Part shown: piece by piece, positions 1 through 12,310 of the stretch
Layout of the letters: each line of letters starts with the position of its first letter
How positions within the stretch are numbered: position 1 is the first letter of the stretch
Origin: Lunularia cruciata
Taxonomy: Eukaryota > Streptophyta > Marchantiopsida > Lunulariales > Lunulariaceae
Length of the DNA: 64,000 nt
Reading direction: 5' to 3'
NCBI GenBank assembly: GCA_948567375.1
Contig: OX419760.1
Coordinates: forward strand, 372,001-436,000
Made by a program: the position numbers and the translations under genes
Notes under the pieces: model-generated
What the model saw: only the letters and a program-made list of their open reading frames with translations
Database searches by the model: none
What the model was told of the DNA's origin: nothing

Positions 1-2482
1 TACTAGCTTTCTTCTCTTAATGGACTTTGCTTCTTCCTTCTCATGGGAGTGCATTAAGACATTGTGAGATTAGATCTTCGATTCATCTGTTTTAATGAGG
101 AGATTGGCTTGCTTGACAAGGGGAGTACACCATTTGAGCACAAATAACAACCAAATGGATCATGGAGGTCCCATAGGCTCATGCTCCACCTCCAAAGCAT
201 CATCACTTATATTTTTCTTGATGTTGGGACATGTAAGGGAGTATCGGCGAGTAGTCCAAGCACTCTTACCCTCTAGACCAACATCCATTTCCATTAATAC
301 TCTCTCAAGTTTACAAGAGCTCCATCCATCAACCACATATGACCTTCCTTCTTTTTTCCATGATTTCCCTAGATAAGGAATTACAACTTATAGAGTCTTT
401 CTCTACATACACTCTACTCCATTCCCCATGTTTCTTAATAGGTGGTCCTTTAGGAATAGTTTTTGAGCATCGATAAGATGATCTCTCCTTTGACTTGCCA
501 AACTCAGGCTTCTCCCTTCTCTTTGCTTTCTACTAGCATCTTGCCTTGGTTTTGGTGCCCTTGGGTGTTGCTCATCTGTTTGGTGCATCTTGTCTCCTTG
601 CTTTCTCCAAGGAGACATTTTGGTGTACATCCCATAGCTATAATAGGTGTCTTCTTGCAGTTTGTATCATGCACTATTTGTGTATAATTTTACCATTCCC
701 TTTCATTCTTCTTGTCTCCTCATCAATATGTAATAGCTATGCTAAGTGGTTGGAAGATGGTTATTGTGTGCATTAGAGCTTCCTTGGACCTCCATCCTAA
801 TTGGGTGGTCGTCTAAATGGATGTCTTGAATGCTTTCAATATTATTTCTTGTCCAAATTGTTTTGAGCTCTTCATTTTGCAAGGAAGTAGATCCTCTCCT
901 TGATTCCTTTAGTGTGTACTTTTTATGTCATAAAGACACCATTGTTATACAACTACCATACTACCACAAGAGAGTTCATTTAGTTAGCATCTATAGGCTT
1001 TCAAAATTAGTCTTGAGACCTTGGGTTTATGAGTTCAAAATTGTAAATGAAAGATCTAGAGCCTACATACAATCCTCACACCTCTTTTTACTTCTTATTA
1101 GGATTCAAATTCCATATAAGAAGTATGAGTGCATGGGACTCCCTTCTTGGAGCAAAAGACATTTCTAGCTCTTATATCTCAAATACATTGGTTCAGGCTA
1201 CTACCCATGCCCACCTACTCCATGGCTAGAGAACATGCAAGTGGCATATTTTACACTTTTGTAATGTTATATGTTAAGAGTATCCTATTTGGTACATTCA
1301 TATCTTCCCACAATGGTTCTCCTATCACACCTACAATCCTTTGATAGTCACATGTGTTATACCTTTCCACACTCTTAGTCCTTCTATGCTTCCATAGTTA
1401 TCAGATGATTGGCTATGATTGCAGATAGGTCTTCCCATAGCCATAGGAGGATGTATATTACATCATAGGAGGCTATTGAACCAACCAATTACAAAAGAAC
1501 TTGGGCTTTAGTGGCTCCTCTTTTAGCAGATAGGTTCTTATATGAGGGATGTCCATATCATTTTCCACCCATCATGAACTCAAGCACCCATGCTTTCTAG
1601 ACTAAACTTTGATTGGCTTGTGATTTATTGCCAAGACAAACACATATAATACTTCCTCCCTTTGTGAACTTTGTTTCCCTATATTCTAGGAAGATTCATG
1701 TAAAGCTCAATGAGCACATACACACTCACACACTTTCTAGCATCCTCATTGATGCACCTTTACACAATAGAGCTAAGATCCTTTCTTGAGGCGGGAAGGG
1801 TACCAAAGCTTGGCTTCATGTTTCCTTTCTGATTGAGGACTTTTAGTTCACATAAGAGGAGTTTATCATGGCTCTTTGATGTCCGCTAGGTCTACCACGT
1901 CCATCACTCTTGGAGCATACTAGACCAATGCTCAGGTGGTTTTACATTCCATGTTGAGGGAATTTATATTTTACAATGTGCACTAGAAGAAGAGCCTACT
2001 AGAATCCATGATGCTAATAAAGATACAATATCCCAGATCCTAATATCTACTCACTCATAGGTTTAGATTGAGTGATGAATGGTCCTACTAAGCCCACCTC
2101 ACCGAATAATGTGGACAAATATTGTTACTTTTAGAGATAACCAAAATACGTTATATGATGTGATGGTGGCAAAACCACTTTGACCAAAGACCTTAGCACA
2201 AGCTAACATCTAGGCAAGAACTACAATGATCATTGCCACCAAAGGGAAGGAATTATGCTCCATGGCTTTCCTCCAACCCCTTTGTTCCCCTCACAATGGA
2301 CCATTATGCAAAGACCATTATGCTCCATGGCTTGCCTCCAACCCCTTTGTTCTCCTCGCAATGGAGATCTTTGCCACCTTCATTATCAATTGATGGTCTC
2401 CTTTGAGAAGCAACACAGGGCTCACTATAGAGGAGAGGCACCTTGGCTTTCTTACCCACCATGCTTACCTCTTATTTATGGT
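1..2482. other. Left flank, no recognisable gene
   Basis: This AT-rich sequence lies outside M1. Its open frames, up to about 112 codons on the plus strand at 830-1168, show no domain I recognise and have the composition of random pyrimidine-rich DNA. I see no LTR ends, zinc knuckle or RT motif. It is probably older, unrecognisable repeat DNA. A short tandem duplication near 2252 is listed separately. Confidence 0.5.
2252..2366. repeat. Tandem duplication, 65-bp period
   Basis: A unit of about 50 bp beginning ATTATGCTCCATGGCTT occurs at 2252 and again at 2317 with a few mismatches. The stretch between the copies repeats a shorter ATTATG motif. It lies just outside the left end of M1 and has no evident function. 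Confidence 0.7.
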
Positions 2483-2486
2483 AGAA

Positions 2487-2927
2487 TATCATGACATTTT
2501 AAATACCAAAGCTAGTTTGCTTGGACATTCAAGTGATAGTCTTGGCAGCCATAGTTATATTACTAATTGCTCAAAGACTACTTAGTAGAGGCCAAATTTT
2601 GTATAAGGGCTACTAATTACATCATAGGACTCACCATCACTTGCACTATCAAATGTGCCATCAATGGTGTCTTTAGAGCTGGACATCTAGGTCAAGCATG
2701 GGGTATACTTTTGAAGTGCAGTTCTAGAAAGCTCATTTCTTGGATGTTGAGCCTTTGAGTTCTTGGCTATGATGGACAAAGGTAGACAAGCGTCACTTGG
2801 AGTCTTTTAGCTAGAATAGGTGTAGTTTGATTGTAATCAATGCACAAATGCTGCTAAATTGTTGAGTGGAAGATAGAGTTCAAATCTTATTTGAATGTGA
2901 TTCAAGTGGAAGAGTTAATTAATTATA
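2487..2927 (+). repeat. M1 5' terminal block A1
   Basis: This block of about 440 bp aligns with the 5' block A of M2 (21936-22386) and M3 (62224-62674) and with the inner block A of all 3' ends. The B block of about 107 bp that follows A at every 3' end is absent here. The sequence runs straight into the leader after AATTAATTATATC. Confidence 0.75.
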
Positions 2928-3245
2928 TCTTAGAAGTGAGAAGGTGAAATCAAGTGAAAGAATTAAGGGTGTTGGTGGTAGCTCTAAACATGACAGATAA
3001 GTGGTACATTTGATTGTGATTGTGGATCTTTTTGAGAGTGATTGTGTGCGGAAGCTCTATTTGAGTTGATATAGATTTAGTAGTGTGGAAGATAATGTAC
3101 AGAAGCATTGCCCAAAGTTCTCAAATTTGAGGTCAATTTTACATCAATGGATGTCAATTTTGAGCGCAAGAGAGTGAAATTGGAGGTCTCAATGTTGCAA
3201 ATTGGACCTAAAAAGATTTATTGGAGGTAGATTTGAGACAATTTC

Positions 3246-4050
3246 CTTGAATTAGGGATTTGGAGGTCCTTATTCATTCAATTTGGCTCTATTTGACAAT
3301 TAGCAGTAGATTTGGAGGTCAACAAATTGTACTAGAGCTTTGTTAGATTGGCAAAGGTGTTAAGTTTTGGAGTTGATTGGTGGAGGCCATCTAAAATTAA
3401 AGGTTGCCCAAGTAAGTCAAATTTGTGGAAGTTGCCCTAATTACTACTTGAGTTGGTGAGGTTAACCTAGTTTGGAAAGGGTTCAATTTGGTAAGAAGCA
3501 AGACATCATTTAGCTAAATTTTGGCATTTTGAGGCATAGGGTTATGGGCTAAAGAGGCTACAAAGGCCTAGAAGAGTCAGCAAGCTAGCTTGTTGGTGTG
3601 AGATTAGCTAATTTAGATGAGTTTTTGGTAATTGTTGATCATTATTATCCTTGAATTAGGGATTTGGAGGTCCACATCCACTCAATTTGGCTTGATTTGA
3701 CAATTAACAATAGATTTGGAGGTCAACCAATTATGCTAGAGGTATGTTAGATTGACACAAGTGTTCAGATCTGGAGGTCAAGTTGGTGGAGGTCATCAAA
3801 AGTTGGAGGTTGCACAAGTCGGATCAAATTTAGCAGAAGTTGCACTAATTAGTGCATGAGTTGGTGGAGGTTAACCCAGTTTGATTTGGTAAGAAGAGGG
3901 CCATATTTTGGCATTTTGAGGCATAAGACTGAGGGTTAGAGAAGTTACAAAGGCCTTAAAGCCAAGCTTGATGGCATGAGACTAGCAAGGATGAGTTTAT
4001 GATAGTTGAAGTAAGTTTTTGATAGTTGTTTGTCATCATTTGGCAAAATT
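3246..4050 (+). repeat. Tandem duplication (~405-bp period) inside M1 leader
   Basis: The segment starting TTGAATTAGGGATTTGGAGG at about 3250 recurs at about 3654. Both copies go on through TTTTGGCATTTTGAGGCATA (about 3521 and 3906) and end near a GATGAGTTT motif. The copies have diverged considerably, so the duplication is old. The M2 and M3 leaders appear to have a single copy. Confidence 0.65.
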
Positions 4051-4070
4051 TGCACACCCTTCTAGATTGT

Positions 4071-4137
4071 GTGCGATAGGGTTTTTATCCTAGATCTTTG
4101 GTTCATAGACTTGTACCCTAGCCAATTGGTCCACCCT
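4071..4137 (-). other. tRNA-like segment in M1 leader (antisense to element)
   Basis: Read on the minus strand, a stretch with TTGGCTAGGG resembles a tRNA A box. About 40 bp on comes a degraded counterpart of the GGGTCAAACCC B-box-like motif that is clearer in M2 and M3. It is not a functional tRNA gene. It may be a captured tRNA-derived SINE head, and the resemblance may be chance. Confidence 0.3.
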
Positions 4138-4749
4138 CATTTTTTGTCATAGTGATTGGTTGACTAATACCTATACACATATAACTTTGGCTACAAAAGG
4201 CAATTTAATCCCATCCTTGGTAATCTTAGTAGTTTAGGAGTAGATAACACTCTATTATATAAAATGCCAAATGGTAGTAGAGTTAGTCCAATGTTAATTT
4301 ATGAGATGTAGTGTTTTTTAGACTTCTTGTGATTGGATCCCTTCTAATCTATACTTCATGTTTGTGTGAGGCGCTGTGACTTTAGATTGTTGGTGCTTTG
4401 GTGTGTTCTCGATAGTGAGACTGGAGTGATGACCAATCAAACTACCTATATTTCTCTCAAGTGAGGTAGGAAGTGATGATTTGTAAATAGTGAGAGTATA
4501 TATTAAGATAGCAAGTTACAAGTTGCACTTTCTCTTGGTGTAATTATCATAGTTATAGCTACATTAGTGAGTGATGTTAAGTTGTTGGTGGCACTTTTGG
4601 TGGTTACAATTTCATTTTGGGTTTATTGTCATGATAAAGTTCTTTGAGGATTCTTGAGGAGATTTTGCTATAGTACGCTATAGGTTTACATAGAATGGCA
4701 CTTGGTATTAGCTTACATCTTAGATTCCATCAAAAGAGGAGATTGACTT

Positions 4750-6320
4750 TGATTTTGAGTTGATACAAGAACTTATTTAGTTGAGAGTGCACTTGGTATG
4801 TCCACATTGTTGTTATGGGACATGGACACAATTTATAGAGCTTCTAAAGGCACTAGACACTCTTTTGGTATAGCAGGTACCATTGAGTTGGATGACTTCA
4901 TCCAAGATTTGATAGTTGGTGTGATCTATAGTAGATGTGGAACCAACTTCTTTCACACCCTTCATGACATGGAAGAGGTTGTTCTAACATCTAGAAGGTT
5001 CTATTAATAGATGACTATCATGAGTTCAAGAGAGCTCACTTAGAAGAGATTGAACTATGGAGAGAATATTGATCTCCAACTACATCTATATCACTTTAGG
5101 CTCAATTTCTAGGATAGATTGGTGATTCACACAAGTTTAGCTCTATTAGCATTAGTGTAACTAATAGCGATGCACTAGTTAGAGATGGTACTACTACAAG
5201 TAGAGGTAAAATTATAAGAGGTGATATAGTATTGGAGTTTAATCTCATGGTGGAGTTCTTCTAATGTATGAGGCAGAACCACCATAGAATGTGGACTGAC
5301 AAGCTAAAGAGCTTGTAGGAGTTGGAGTTCCAATGGAAGGATAGAGAGAGCCTATACAAGGCATATACTTGCATGAGATGGCTAATTAGTTTCACTTAGG
5401 GAGTTAATGAAGCATGGGTAGTCCAATTTTGATGTGGGATCTTGGACAAGGAGTTGCAATGTAGAGTATGTGATGTTATATTGTTACATGCTACCTCACC
5501 TACTTTAGTGGTGATATTTAGTTTGGTTGAGTGCATTGAGCTCAATATGGTGGAGCAAAGAATGGTGACATTTAATTTGATAGGGAAAACTCATCCACAA
5601 TTGCTACTTCTTCTAGAGTGCAATAGAGTGCACCACTTCATGTTGGCTTCTAAGGGCAAAGTAGATAGCCTAAATCTTATGAATCGAGTAGAGAGCTCAG
5701 TGCAACTAGACCCTTACCTTCATTTTTGGATCAATATCAAGTAATGAGTTGTGGTGTTGCTTGTTGGATTATGGTGGATCTCACCATAAGAGAGAGTGCT
5801 CTTAGGGAAGTGGACATGATCTATGGAGCACCACTACGAGCTCAAAGATAGTGTGACCATTGCAACAAGTTTGGTCACACCAATGACCGATGCTTTGACC
5901 TTCACCCAAAGTTAAGGAATGGTAGGGTTGCTATGGCATGTGGTAAAGGAGCTTGAGGTCATGGAAGACAAGGTGGTAGTAGAGGACCTACACCTAGTAG
6001 GAGCCCAATACTTGCACTTGCTTATGATATAGCTATAGCTACTTGGATTGATCAATTGGAGCAAAGATTGGCTAGCATGGCCATAGCTTTGAGGAGATTT
6101 GATTTAGGTAATAAGGTTTCCACCTCTTATGTTGGTGATAAAGATTCTTGGATATTTTGTGTGGAGAAGCATAAGTAGATGCATCTATCATATTGACTAG
6201 GAGTGCATTTATGGGCGCTAGAGCCTAGAGGAACATTAATGGAGTTGGACCCATAAAGAAGAGAGGTTGGTAGATAGATCAAACTTCCCCAATATTTCAC
6301 ACTCTCTTTTGACAACATCC
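4750..6320 (+). pseudogene. gag: M1 gag remnant with zinc knuckles
   Basis: This is the capsid/nucleocapsid polyprotein that would package the element RNA. Translated pieces match the M3 Gag: the segment around GTIELDDFIQDL (4879-4914), the piece at 5442-5744 with RVCDVILLHATSPTL and VECIELNMVEQRM, and a zinc knuckle at about 5849-5893 with spacing C-x2-C-x4-H-x4-C (CDHCNKFGHTNDRC). A first knuckle at about 5760-5800 is broken by a 1-bp deletion. A Gly/Arg-rich stretch and a tail near 6240 (MELDP) follow as in M2 and M3. Several in-frame stops show it cannot be translated whole. Confidence 0.75.
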
Positions 6321-6439
6321 ATGGCTCATAGGTGTCTCAATGTAGGTATGGTAGGTGCTAATGGAGTGCATGACAGACTAGATAATAGTCAACTACTTGC
6401 TATGACACAAATTCAGTCTAGTATGATGTGGTGGACAAC

Positions 6440-6934
6440 TTAGTTGATTATATGCTTCCTTTTGTTCTTAGCCAATGATATGTACATTGAAGGTTGACCC
6501 AAATCTCATGTTATGGTTGGCAACCACACTTTGTAAGAGTAGGGATGATGCAGTTCTTGCTTCTAGAGTAGAGGTGGTTGATAGTGGAATTGATTTGGTT
6601 GAGGAGCATAAGATCCGTTCAATAACCAATGTTTTATGGCAAGTAGTAATAACTAGGTTGGAGGAGTTACCAATTAGACCTACCTTTGAGCTAGCTCAGT
6701 CCACACTTGAAGTTTTCCTTTTGGACAACTAAAGCGGAATTTTGTATTTGGTAAGACCTTTAAGGAAGGCCTATACACCACAAAAAGAGTTCTTAGACTT
6801 TGATACACATCCTCTTATGTTGGGGAAGGCTATAGTTGTTTGGTCTTGAGTTACAAAAGCTTGATGTGAAGAGAAATCTATTTCAAATCCAAACATCTCT
6901 AGGGGTGGTTCTATATCACATATGGAGAGTCTAT
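6440..6934 (+). pseudogene. M1 protease region, first part
   Basis: The frame at 6475-6732 (KVDPNLMLWLATTLCKSRDD, then VVDSGIDLVEEHKIRS) aligns with the M3 frame at 58654-58989. About 60 bp on, the retropepsin active-site stretch is degraded: the family LLDSGAQS reads LDFDTHP here, so Ser, Gly, Ala and Gln are lost. The region is cut at 6934 by insertion of C1a and resumes at 12961. Confidence 0.75.
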
Positions 6935-7292
6935 TGTTAAAGTCCAAGACAAATGAGAGAAATAGGAGAATGGAAGCTCACATTGGGACACTTTAATGAG
7001 GGAAAACTCTGAATGCCTACCATGAGCTTTAGCTCTTGTATTTATAAGGAGCATACAAGGCCCTTGAGAAGCTTCTCAAGAAGCTTCCTCTTAGAAGCCA
7101 CTTACTTGGCGTGCAAGCAAAGCTAGTTAGAAGATTCTAGAAACTACATAGCTAAGATAGCTAGGAAGCTAAGATAGCCATGAAGCTTCCCAAGAAGCTT
7201 TATAGATACTTCTAGAATATTCTAGGCTAATTTATCTATATTTGCTACTTTGTTAGCCCTACTAACTTTGTCGTTAAACTCCACATTGTTAG
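6935..7292 (-). repeat. C1a 3' LTR
   Basis: This LTR of about 358 bp aligns with the 410-bp 5' LTR at 12551-12960, with small deletions. On the plus strand it opens TGTTAAAGTCCAAGAC and closes near CATTGTTAGA. It contains several AAGCTTC palindromes. The purine-rich GGTGGGAGAATATC just inside (minus strand, about 7293-7306) is the likely polypurine tract. Confidence 0.85.
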
Positions 7293-7349
7293 ATATTCTC
7301 CCACCGCTAGTTCATGATTTCCTTGTCGCCAATGAAGCTTTGAACTGTT

Positions 7350-8522
7350 AGATGGCCATTTGTGCATTCTAGAGATGAGAAAGAGGTTCCCATGTTGCAT
7401 CATGAAGTGGATATCCTTTCCAAAAGACCTTGTACTCAATATGTTGTCTACGGCCTTGTTGAACGTGACAACGTGCAAGGATACAATTAACTTTGTACTC
7501 CTTATGATCATTGATAGGGATAGGAGGAGGGAGAGGTTGGAGTTGAGAGGAGAAAGAAGAGGGGTTAGGAAAAAAGGGTTTCAACTTGGAAACATGAAAG
7601 ACAGGATGGATGCGCATATGATAAGGCAAGGCAAGGCAAGTCAATAAGCAACAAGAGAGGAAATTTGGGTGATAGTAAAGAGTCCTTTCCAATTGGGGGC
7701 AAGTTTATGAACTTGGGTATGAAATGGGAGAGGGAGGTTATTGGATAAGAGCATGATCTTATCACAAACTTGAACGCTGAGATCACGACAATGGTGATCC
7801 GCATGTTGTTTTGCCAATTTTGAGCAACAAGGACATGAGATTTGGCTTGTTGGAGGGATTGGGAGATGATGATCAAGAAGGTGGAAGTATGAGGGACCTA
7901 AGATAGAGGAGGAGCAAGAAGGGAATTTGGAAAAAGTGGGTTTTGGCCAAAATTGAGAAAGAAAGGAGAGAATCCGGTGCTTGCTTGTTTAGAATTATTG
8001 TATGCAAACTTAACAACTACAAGACATTCATCCCAATTGGTACAATGAATGTTGACAAAGGCACAAAGTATATCTTCCAAGGTGCAATTTGCATGTTCAG
8101 TTTGTCCATCAGTTTGTGGATGATGGGCCGTGGACAAAGCAAGCTTGGTATTGAGTATCTGGAAGAGTGCTTGCCAAAACTTTCCAATGAAGCGAGGATC
8201 ATGGTCAGAGATGAGTACATGAGACATCCAATGATGCTTGAATACATTATCAAAGTAGATTTGCACCAAGGTTGGAGCATCCATAGTATCAACCGTTGGT
8301 GCCAAATAGATTTGCTTACTAAGCTTATCCATAAACACCACAATTGCTGTGTGAACTTGCTTTGTCTTGGACAAGGAGTGATGAGATCTAAGCTCACATG
8401 TTCCCAACAAGTAGATGGAATGAGGAGTGGTTGAAGGAGTCCACATGGTTTTTGGTTATTGGTCTTGTTGCATTGGCAACTCTCACATGATTGGATAAAC
8501 TCCCAAATGTTCTATCCAAGAT
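7350..8522 (-). pseudogene. pol: C1a integrase core and chromodomain
   Basis: The minus frame at 7898-8446 is a Ty3 integrase catalytic core with ISDHDPRFIGKFWQALF around the second Asp and HPQTDGQTEHAN with the region leading to the Glu. The frame at 7369-7692 holds IHPVFHVSKLKPF, typical of the integrase C-terminus, followed by a chromodomain with the EYKV strand and the aromatic motif WKGYPLHDATWEP. Chromodomains of chromoviruses are thought to guide integration to modified histones. The frame changes between core and chromodomain, so the reading frame is broken. Confidence 0.9.
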
Positions 8523-9001
8523 TGTAGGTGTATATGATGCTTCTCATGTCCATAATATATTAATCTTCACGAGATAGGATTTATGGTCAAAGTCTATCCC
8601 TTGAAAGGTAACCTATCACATGTAACCTTTACGGTAATTGTTAAGTGTGATGTGATAAGAACACAGACAATTCGATCACAGACACTAAGATCCTAAGTAA
8701 ATCCTTCAAAGTCATGGAGGTTGTCAATTTGTAATCATGTACATTTGACAACCACGCAGTCACTTTATAAACGTATCACTGCCTCCGGTTCTATGAGACC
8801 TTAAGTATTATTTCTGCAATTTACATTATGATCATGTTATCCACGGTCATATTTGACTGCGATCTTTTCACGTGATATGGTAAAGCCTATCATGTTGACA
8901 TGTTATTCTCTTCTGAGAAAAGCTGATCTCACAACCTTTATCTTGTACATCATGCCAAAGAAGATGATTGTATGATTCTACATCTGTCTGGACTCTTACC
9001 A
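8523..9001. mobile_element. Unidentified ~480-bp insertion in C1a integrase (possible solo LTR)
   Basis: Comparison with the C1c integrase (about 37080-37200) shows the C1a gene is interrupted between the zinc-binding and catalytic parts. The inserted DNA begins TGTAGGTGTATATG and ends GACTCTTACCA on the plus strand, so it can be read as TG...CA. It has a TATA-like CTTTATAAACG at about 8762. The flanks AAGAT and ATCAT are only a weak target duplication. It is less AT-biased than its neighbours and has no counterpart elsewhere in the window. Confidence 0.45.
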
Positions 9002-9330
9002 ATCATGTTGGGCCACCACCATTGGCGTTGGAGGGTACCCAAGGTCTTGTCCACACCCATATGACCAACAATTGGTAAATCATGGGCTTCTTGAAGGCAC
9101 ACAGTTTGGAGATCACCTTTGGCTAGAACATAGATCTGGTCCTCATGGAATAGAAGGCCTTCCTTGAAGGAGAAGGTGTTGTACTGTTTGTTGCATGCTA
9201 TTAGACGACCATGTACCATTTGGAAGAAGAGATCTTGTTGTAGAGCTGACCAAAATTTATTATGGACCTTGAAGTCAATTGACACCATTGTAATTGCTAC
9301 CGTGATGAGAAGGAGAGACTTCAAATCAGG
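9002..9330 (-). pseudogene. pol: C1a integrase N-terminal zinc-binding region
   Basis: The minus frame at 8950-9324 reads HDLPIVGHMGVDKTLGTLQ followed by WWWPNM, the HHCC-type integrase N-terminal domain of Ty3 elements. Its Cys half lies on the far side of the 480-bp insertion (CQCNK-like sequence at about 8460-8480). Upstream residues such as FKEGLLFHEDQIYV match the spacer between RNase H and integrase in chromoviruses. Confidence 0.8.
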
Positions 9331-9439
9331 TCATCATGATAGAGCATCAAGGATAACTTGGAACCGACTTGGTTTGTATTCAAGTTTGATGTCAAACAAT
9401 TGGAGTTGCTCCTCCATCAATGATGTCGACTCTTCATAT

Positions 9440-10680
9440 GTTCTAAGTGTAAGGTCTGCAAAAATGGTTTATGATCAGTTTGCATGATCACCCCCAAGAG
9501 ATAATGGTAGCATATACCATTGCAAGTTTTTCTTGATCTTAAGTAGAGTAATTTCTTTCAGTTGTATTTAGTTGGCAAGACACAAAGGCAATGGGATGTA
9601 GTCCATCTAGGAATTTGTGTTGCAATAGAACTCCAATTGCACAGTTAGAAGTATCAAAATCAACCACACAAGGTAGCTAAGGATCATATGGTTGAAGAAT
9701 GGGTCTTGAAGGCATCGTATGTTTCAACTTTTAGAATGCTTCTTTGTGCTTGGTGGTCCACTAGAAGCTCAAGTTTCTCTCCAACAGGTCAGTCAATGGT
9801 GCAACCACATGAGCATAATAGTTGATGAACCGCCGGTAAAAACTAGCCAATCCATTAAATGCCTATACTTTTGTAGCATCCTTTGGAGTAGGCAAATCAG
9901 TAATGACCTTGATTTTTCTCCTCTTCCATCTTGATCTCTTCTGATGAGATCTTGTGACCCAAGAAGGTAACCTCCTTTTGCCAAAAGGCACACTTCAACT
10001 TCTTGTAGTAAAATTTCCATTCTCGTAGTTGTCTTAGGACTTCTCATATATAATTCACGTGTTCTACCTCTATCTTGCTATAGATTAAGATATCATCCAA
10101 GAACACCACTACATACCAATCCAATAATCCATCCAACACTTGATGCATCTAATCCATGAAGACTACAAGAGCATTAGTGAGCCCAAAAGATAGAACTCTC
10201 CACATGAAATACCCATACCTTGTGTGTGAAAGGTAGTCTTTTGCACATCCTCCCTATCAATGGGGACTTACCAATAGTTGTTGCAAAGAGCCAAGTTGGA
10301 AAAATATCATTCTCCACTTAATTGCTCAAGCAAGTTATTAATCCAAAGTCAAGGATATGTATTCTTCACTATTTGCTTATTGAGCACACGATAATCAATA
10401 TAGAAACAAAGTCCTCCATCCTTCTTTGGAAAATATAGTATTAGTGCTCCCTAAGGAGAGATACTATGTTGTATGAAGTCCTTCTCCAACAACTCCATAA
10501 GTGTTTTTTGCAACTCTTCTAACTCCTTTGGTGAGAGCCAATAGATTGGTCTACTCATTGGAATACTCCCTAGCAATAACTCAATCTTGAAGAGCATACC
10601 ATGATCAAAGGGTAATCCCTTTGGCAGATCATCCGAAAAAATGTCCATGAATTCTTGAATTATCTGATCAACCATTTCTT
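9440..10680 (-). pseudogene. pol: C1a reverse transcriptase and RNase H
   Basis: Minus-strand fragments include the start of RT (PKELEELQKTLMELLEKDFI at 10490-10560), a KKDGGLCFYIDYR motif, the connection AFNGLASFYRRFINYYAHV (about 9800-9860) and RNase H with CVVDFDTSNCAIG (about 9640-9680). The frame shifts repeatedly and the Asp-Asp region is out of frame. The order and motifs match C1c at 35500-36680. Confidence 0.85.
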
Positions 10681-10739
10681 GATGAGGCTCTTGGCACTCC
10701 TTAGATTGTCCTTGTGCAATCGGCTAAATCCACATTGCA

Positions 10740-10935
10740 AAAATAGACTTATCTTCCTCCAATGCTTGCTCTATGGCTGCTTCACTAACAAACTTCCCAT
10801 CTAGGGACTCATCTTTCTTCAAAGCTTGCTCCATGGCTACTTTCTTGGCAAAATTCTCATCTTGGGACTCATCTTTCTTCAAGGTGTGCTCTAGGGCTAC
10901 CTTCTTGACCAACATCCCATCCTGGGACTGACTAT
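10740..10935 (-). repeat. C1a protease-RT linker minisatellite (3 x 60 bp)
   Basis: The frame at 10724-10939 encodes three near-identical 20-residue units, each ending in ALKKDES or a variant. The DNA period is 60 bp, seen for example as GGGACTCATCTTTCTTC at about 10804 and 10864. C1c has two units at about 35282-35400 and C1b about one near 26840-26900. The repeat is in frame and probably forms a charged spacer between protease and RT. Confidence 0.75.
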
Positions 10936-10979
10936 TCATAGGTGTCTTACTCAGAGGTGTCAGACAACCTAATTGGAAA

Positions 10980-12310
10980 TTCTTACCTTGATGTTGTACT
11001 TGAATTTATTGTGGGTTCCAATCAAATTGAACTTATGACGTTCAAGCCAAGGTAGTCCTAGAATGACATCATAGTGTAGAGGTGCCACTACAAACCTCAT
11101 ACACTCCAAATCTTGAAGGTAATAGGACACAAGGTATGAAATGCAAAACCCTTTCTACCACCCGCCATCATCAATCTACTTCCAATTACTTGCTTGATAG
11201 GAATACCCAATTCCTTTGCTACTTGCATAGACATGCTATTCTTTGAACTTGAAGAATCAACCAAAATCCTACAACATGATTAGATATCGTACCTTGCAAG
11301 TGAAGTAAATTTTCATAGGTTGAGCCTTCAATCCCATTGGAACTAATCAAGCTTCCAATAGGTGGCTCAAAATCTCCTATTGGGATTCCTTGTTTCCTTG
11401 ATCATTCAATTCCAAAAACTCCATTTGGGTGACTTGTTGAGATTGCTCATTCCTAAGTGGACATTCAACAATGTGATATTCAACTTGGCAGCAATAATGT
11501 CCACCATTTTGTTGCAATCTTTCTCTATTTGCTGTACCAAGTGGCCTCCATTGGATAGCATCAATCTCTATTGGTGCTAGTTCCTCCACTCATGCATACT
11601 ATACTGGTAGGCTTTGTGTAGGTCAAGGTCAAGACCAAGTTGTAACAACCAAGGAATCAAAGCACTCAGCCAATTGCATAACTTCTTCTATGTTTTGTGG
11701 TTCTTGCATGGTCACCTCTAATTTAGTTTGTGACTTCAATCCCTTCACAAATTGATCCATAACTTCACCTTCTTGTATATTTGGAATCTGCATGATAATG
11801 TTCTAAAATTGCATGAAGTAGCTCCTTGTAGAGCCAATCTGCTTCAACTCCACCAATTTATCTCGTGCGGCTTGGGTGGTATTTATAGTTTGAAATCAAC
11901 CAAGTATTGCCTCCTTGAATTCTTCCCATGTCAAAATTGGTGCAACAATTTGTCATTCAGTTTGCTCCACTCAAAATTGCCACCAAAGTTTTGCCACACC
12001 ATCTAATTGGCTAGAAGCCAAGAGAATCTATTTTTGTTCATCATGAAGATTGGTCACTTCAAAGTAATATTTGCAGTCAAACACAATATTCCGCACTATG
12101 CCCAAAAGATTCTTGCTTTCAAACACCTTGGGTTTTGGAAATTGGATTTGATCGTCTACATCTCGAATTGGTGCTCTCTTTATGTGTTCTTGTTATTGCT
12201 GGTCTTGTTCATCCAACAATTGAGTAAGGAGCTTGATTTGTTGCTGCATAGTAATGATAACATCTGGTATTGCTACCATGGCTACTACTCCATCCCACTA
12301 CTCCTAATTT
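10980..12310 (-). pseudogene. gag: C1a gag and protease
   Basis: Minus-strand fragments give a Gag starting near 12285 (MVAIPDVITIMQQQIKLLTQ), a capsid with the WWQF motif, a CCHC zinc knuckle near 11480-11525 (CQVEYHIVEC) and a retropepsin-like domain near 11170-11300 whose active-site stretch reads LLDSSSSKNS, so the Gly of the usual D-S/T-G is lost. Stops occur throughout. Confidence 0.75.

Larger units (their letters stand above)
2928..4740 (+). other. M1 leader (untranslated region between block A and gag)
   Basis: This is non-coding sequence collinear with the M2 leader (about 20861-21935) and M3 leader (about 60870-62223), for example in the segment containing TGAGGCGCTGTGAC at about 4367. 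It is longer here because of a tandem duplication of about 400 bp. No tRNA primer-binding site of the usual TGGTATCAGAGC type is visible next to block A. Confidence 0.65.

Noticed and set aside
830-1168. 112-codon open frame in the left flank
   Set aside because: No known motif, no neighbouring support and the composition of pyrimidine-rich non-coding DNA.
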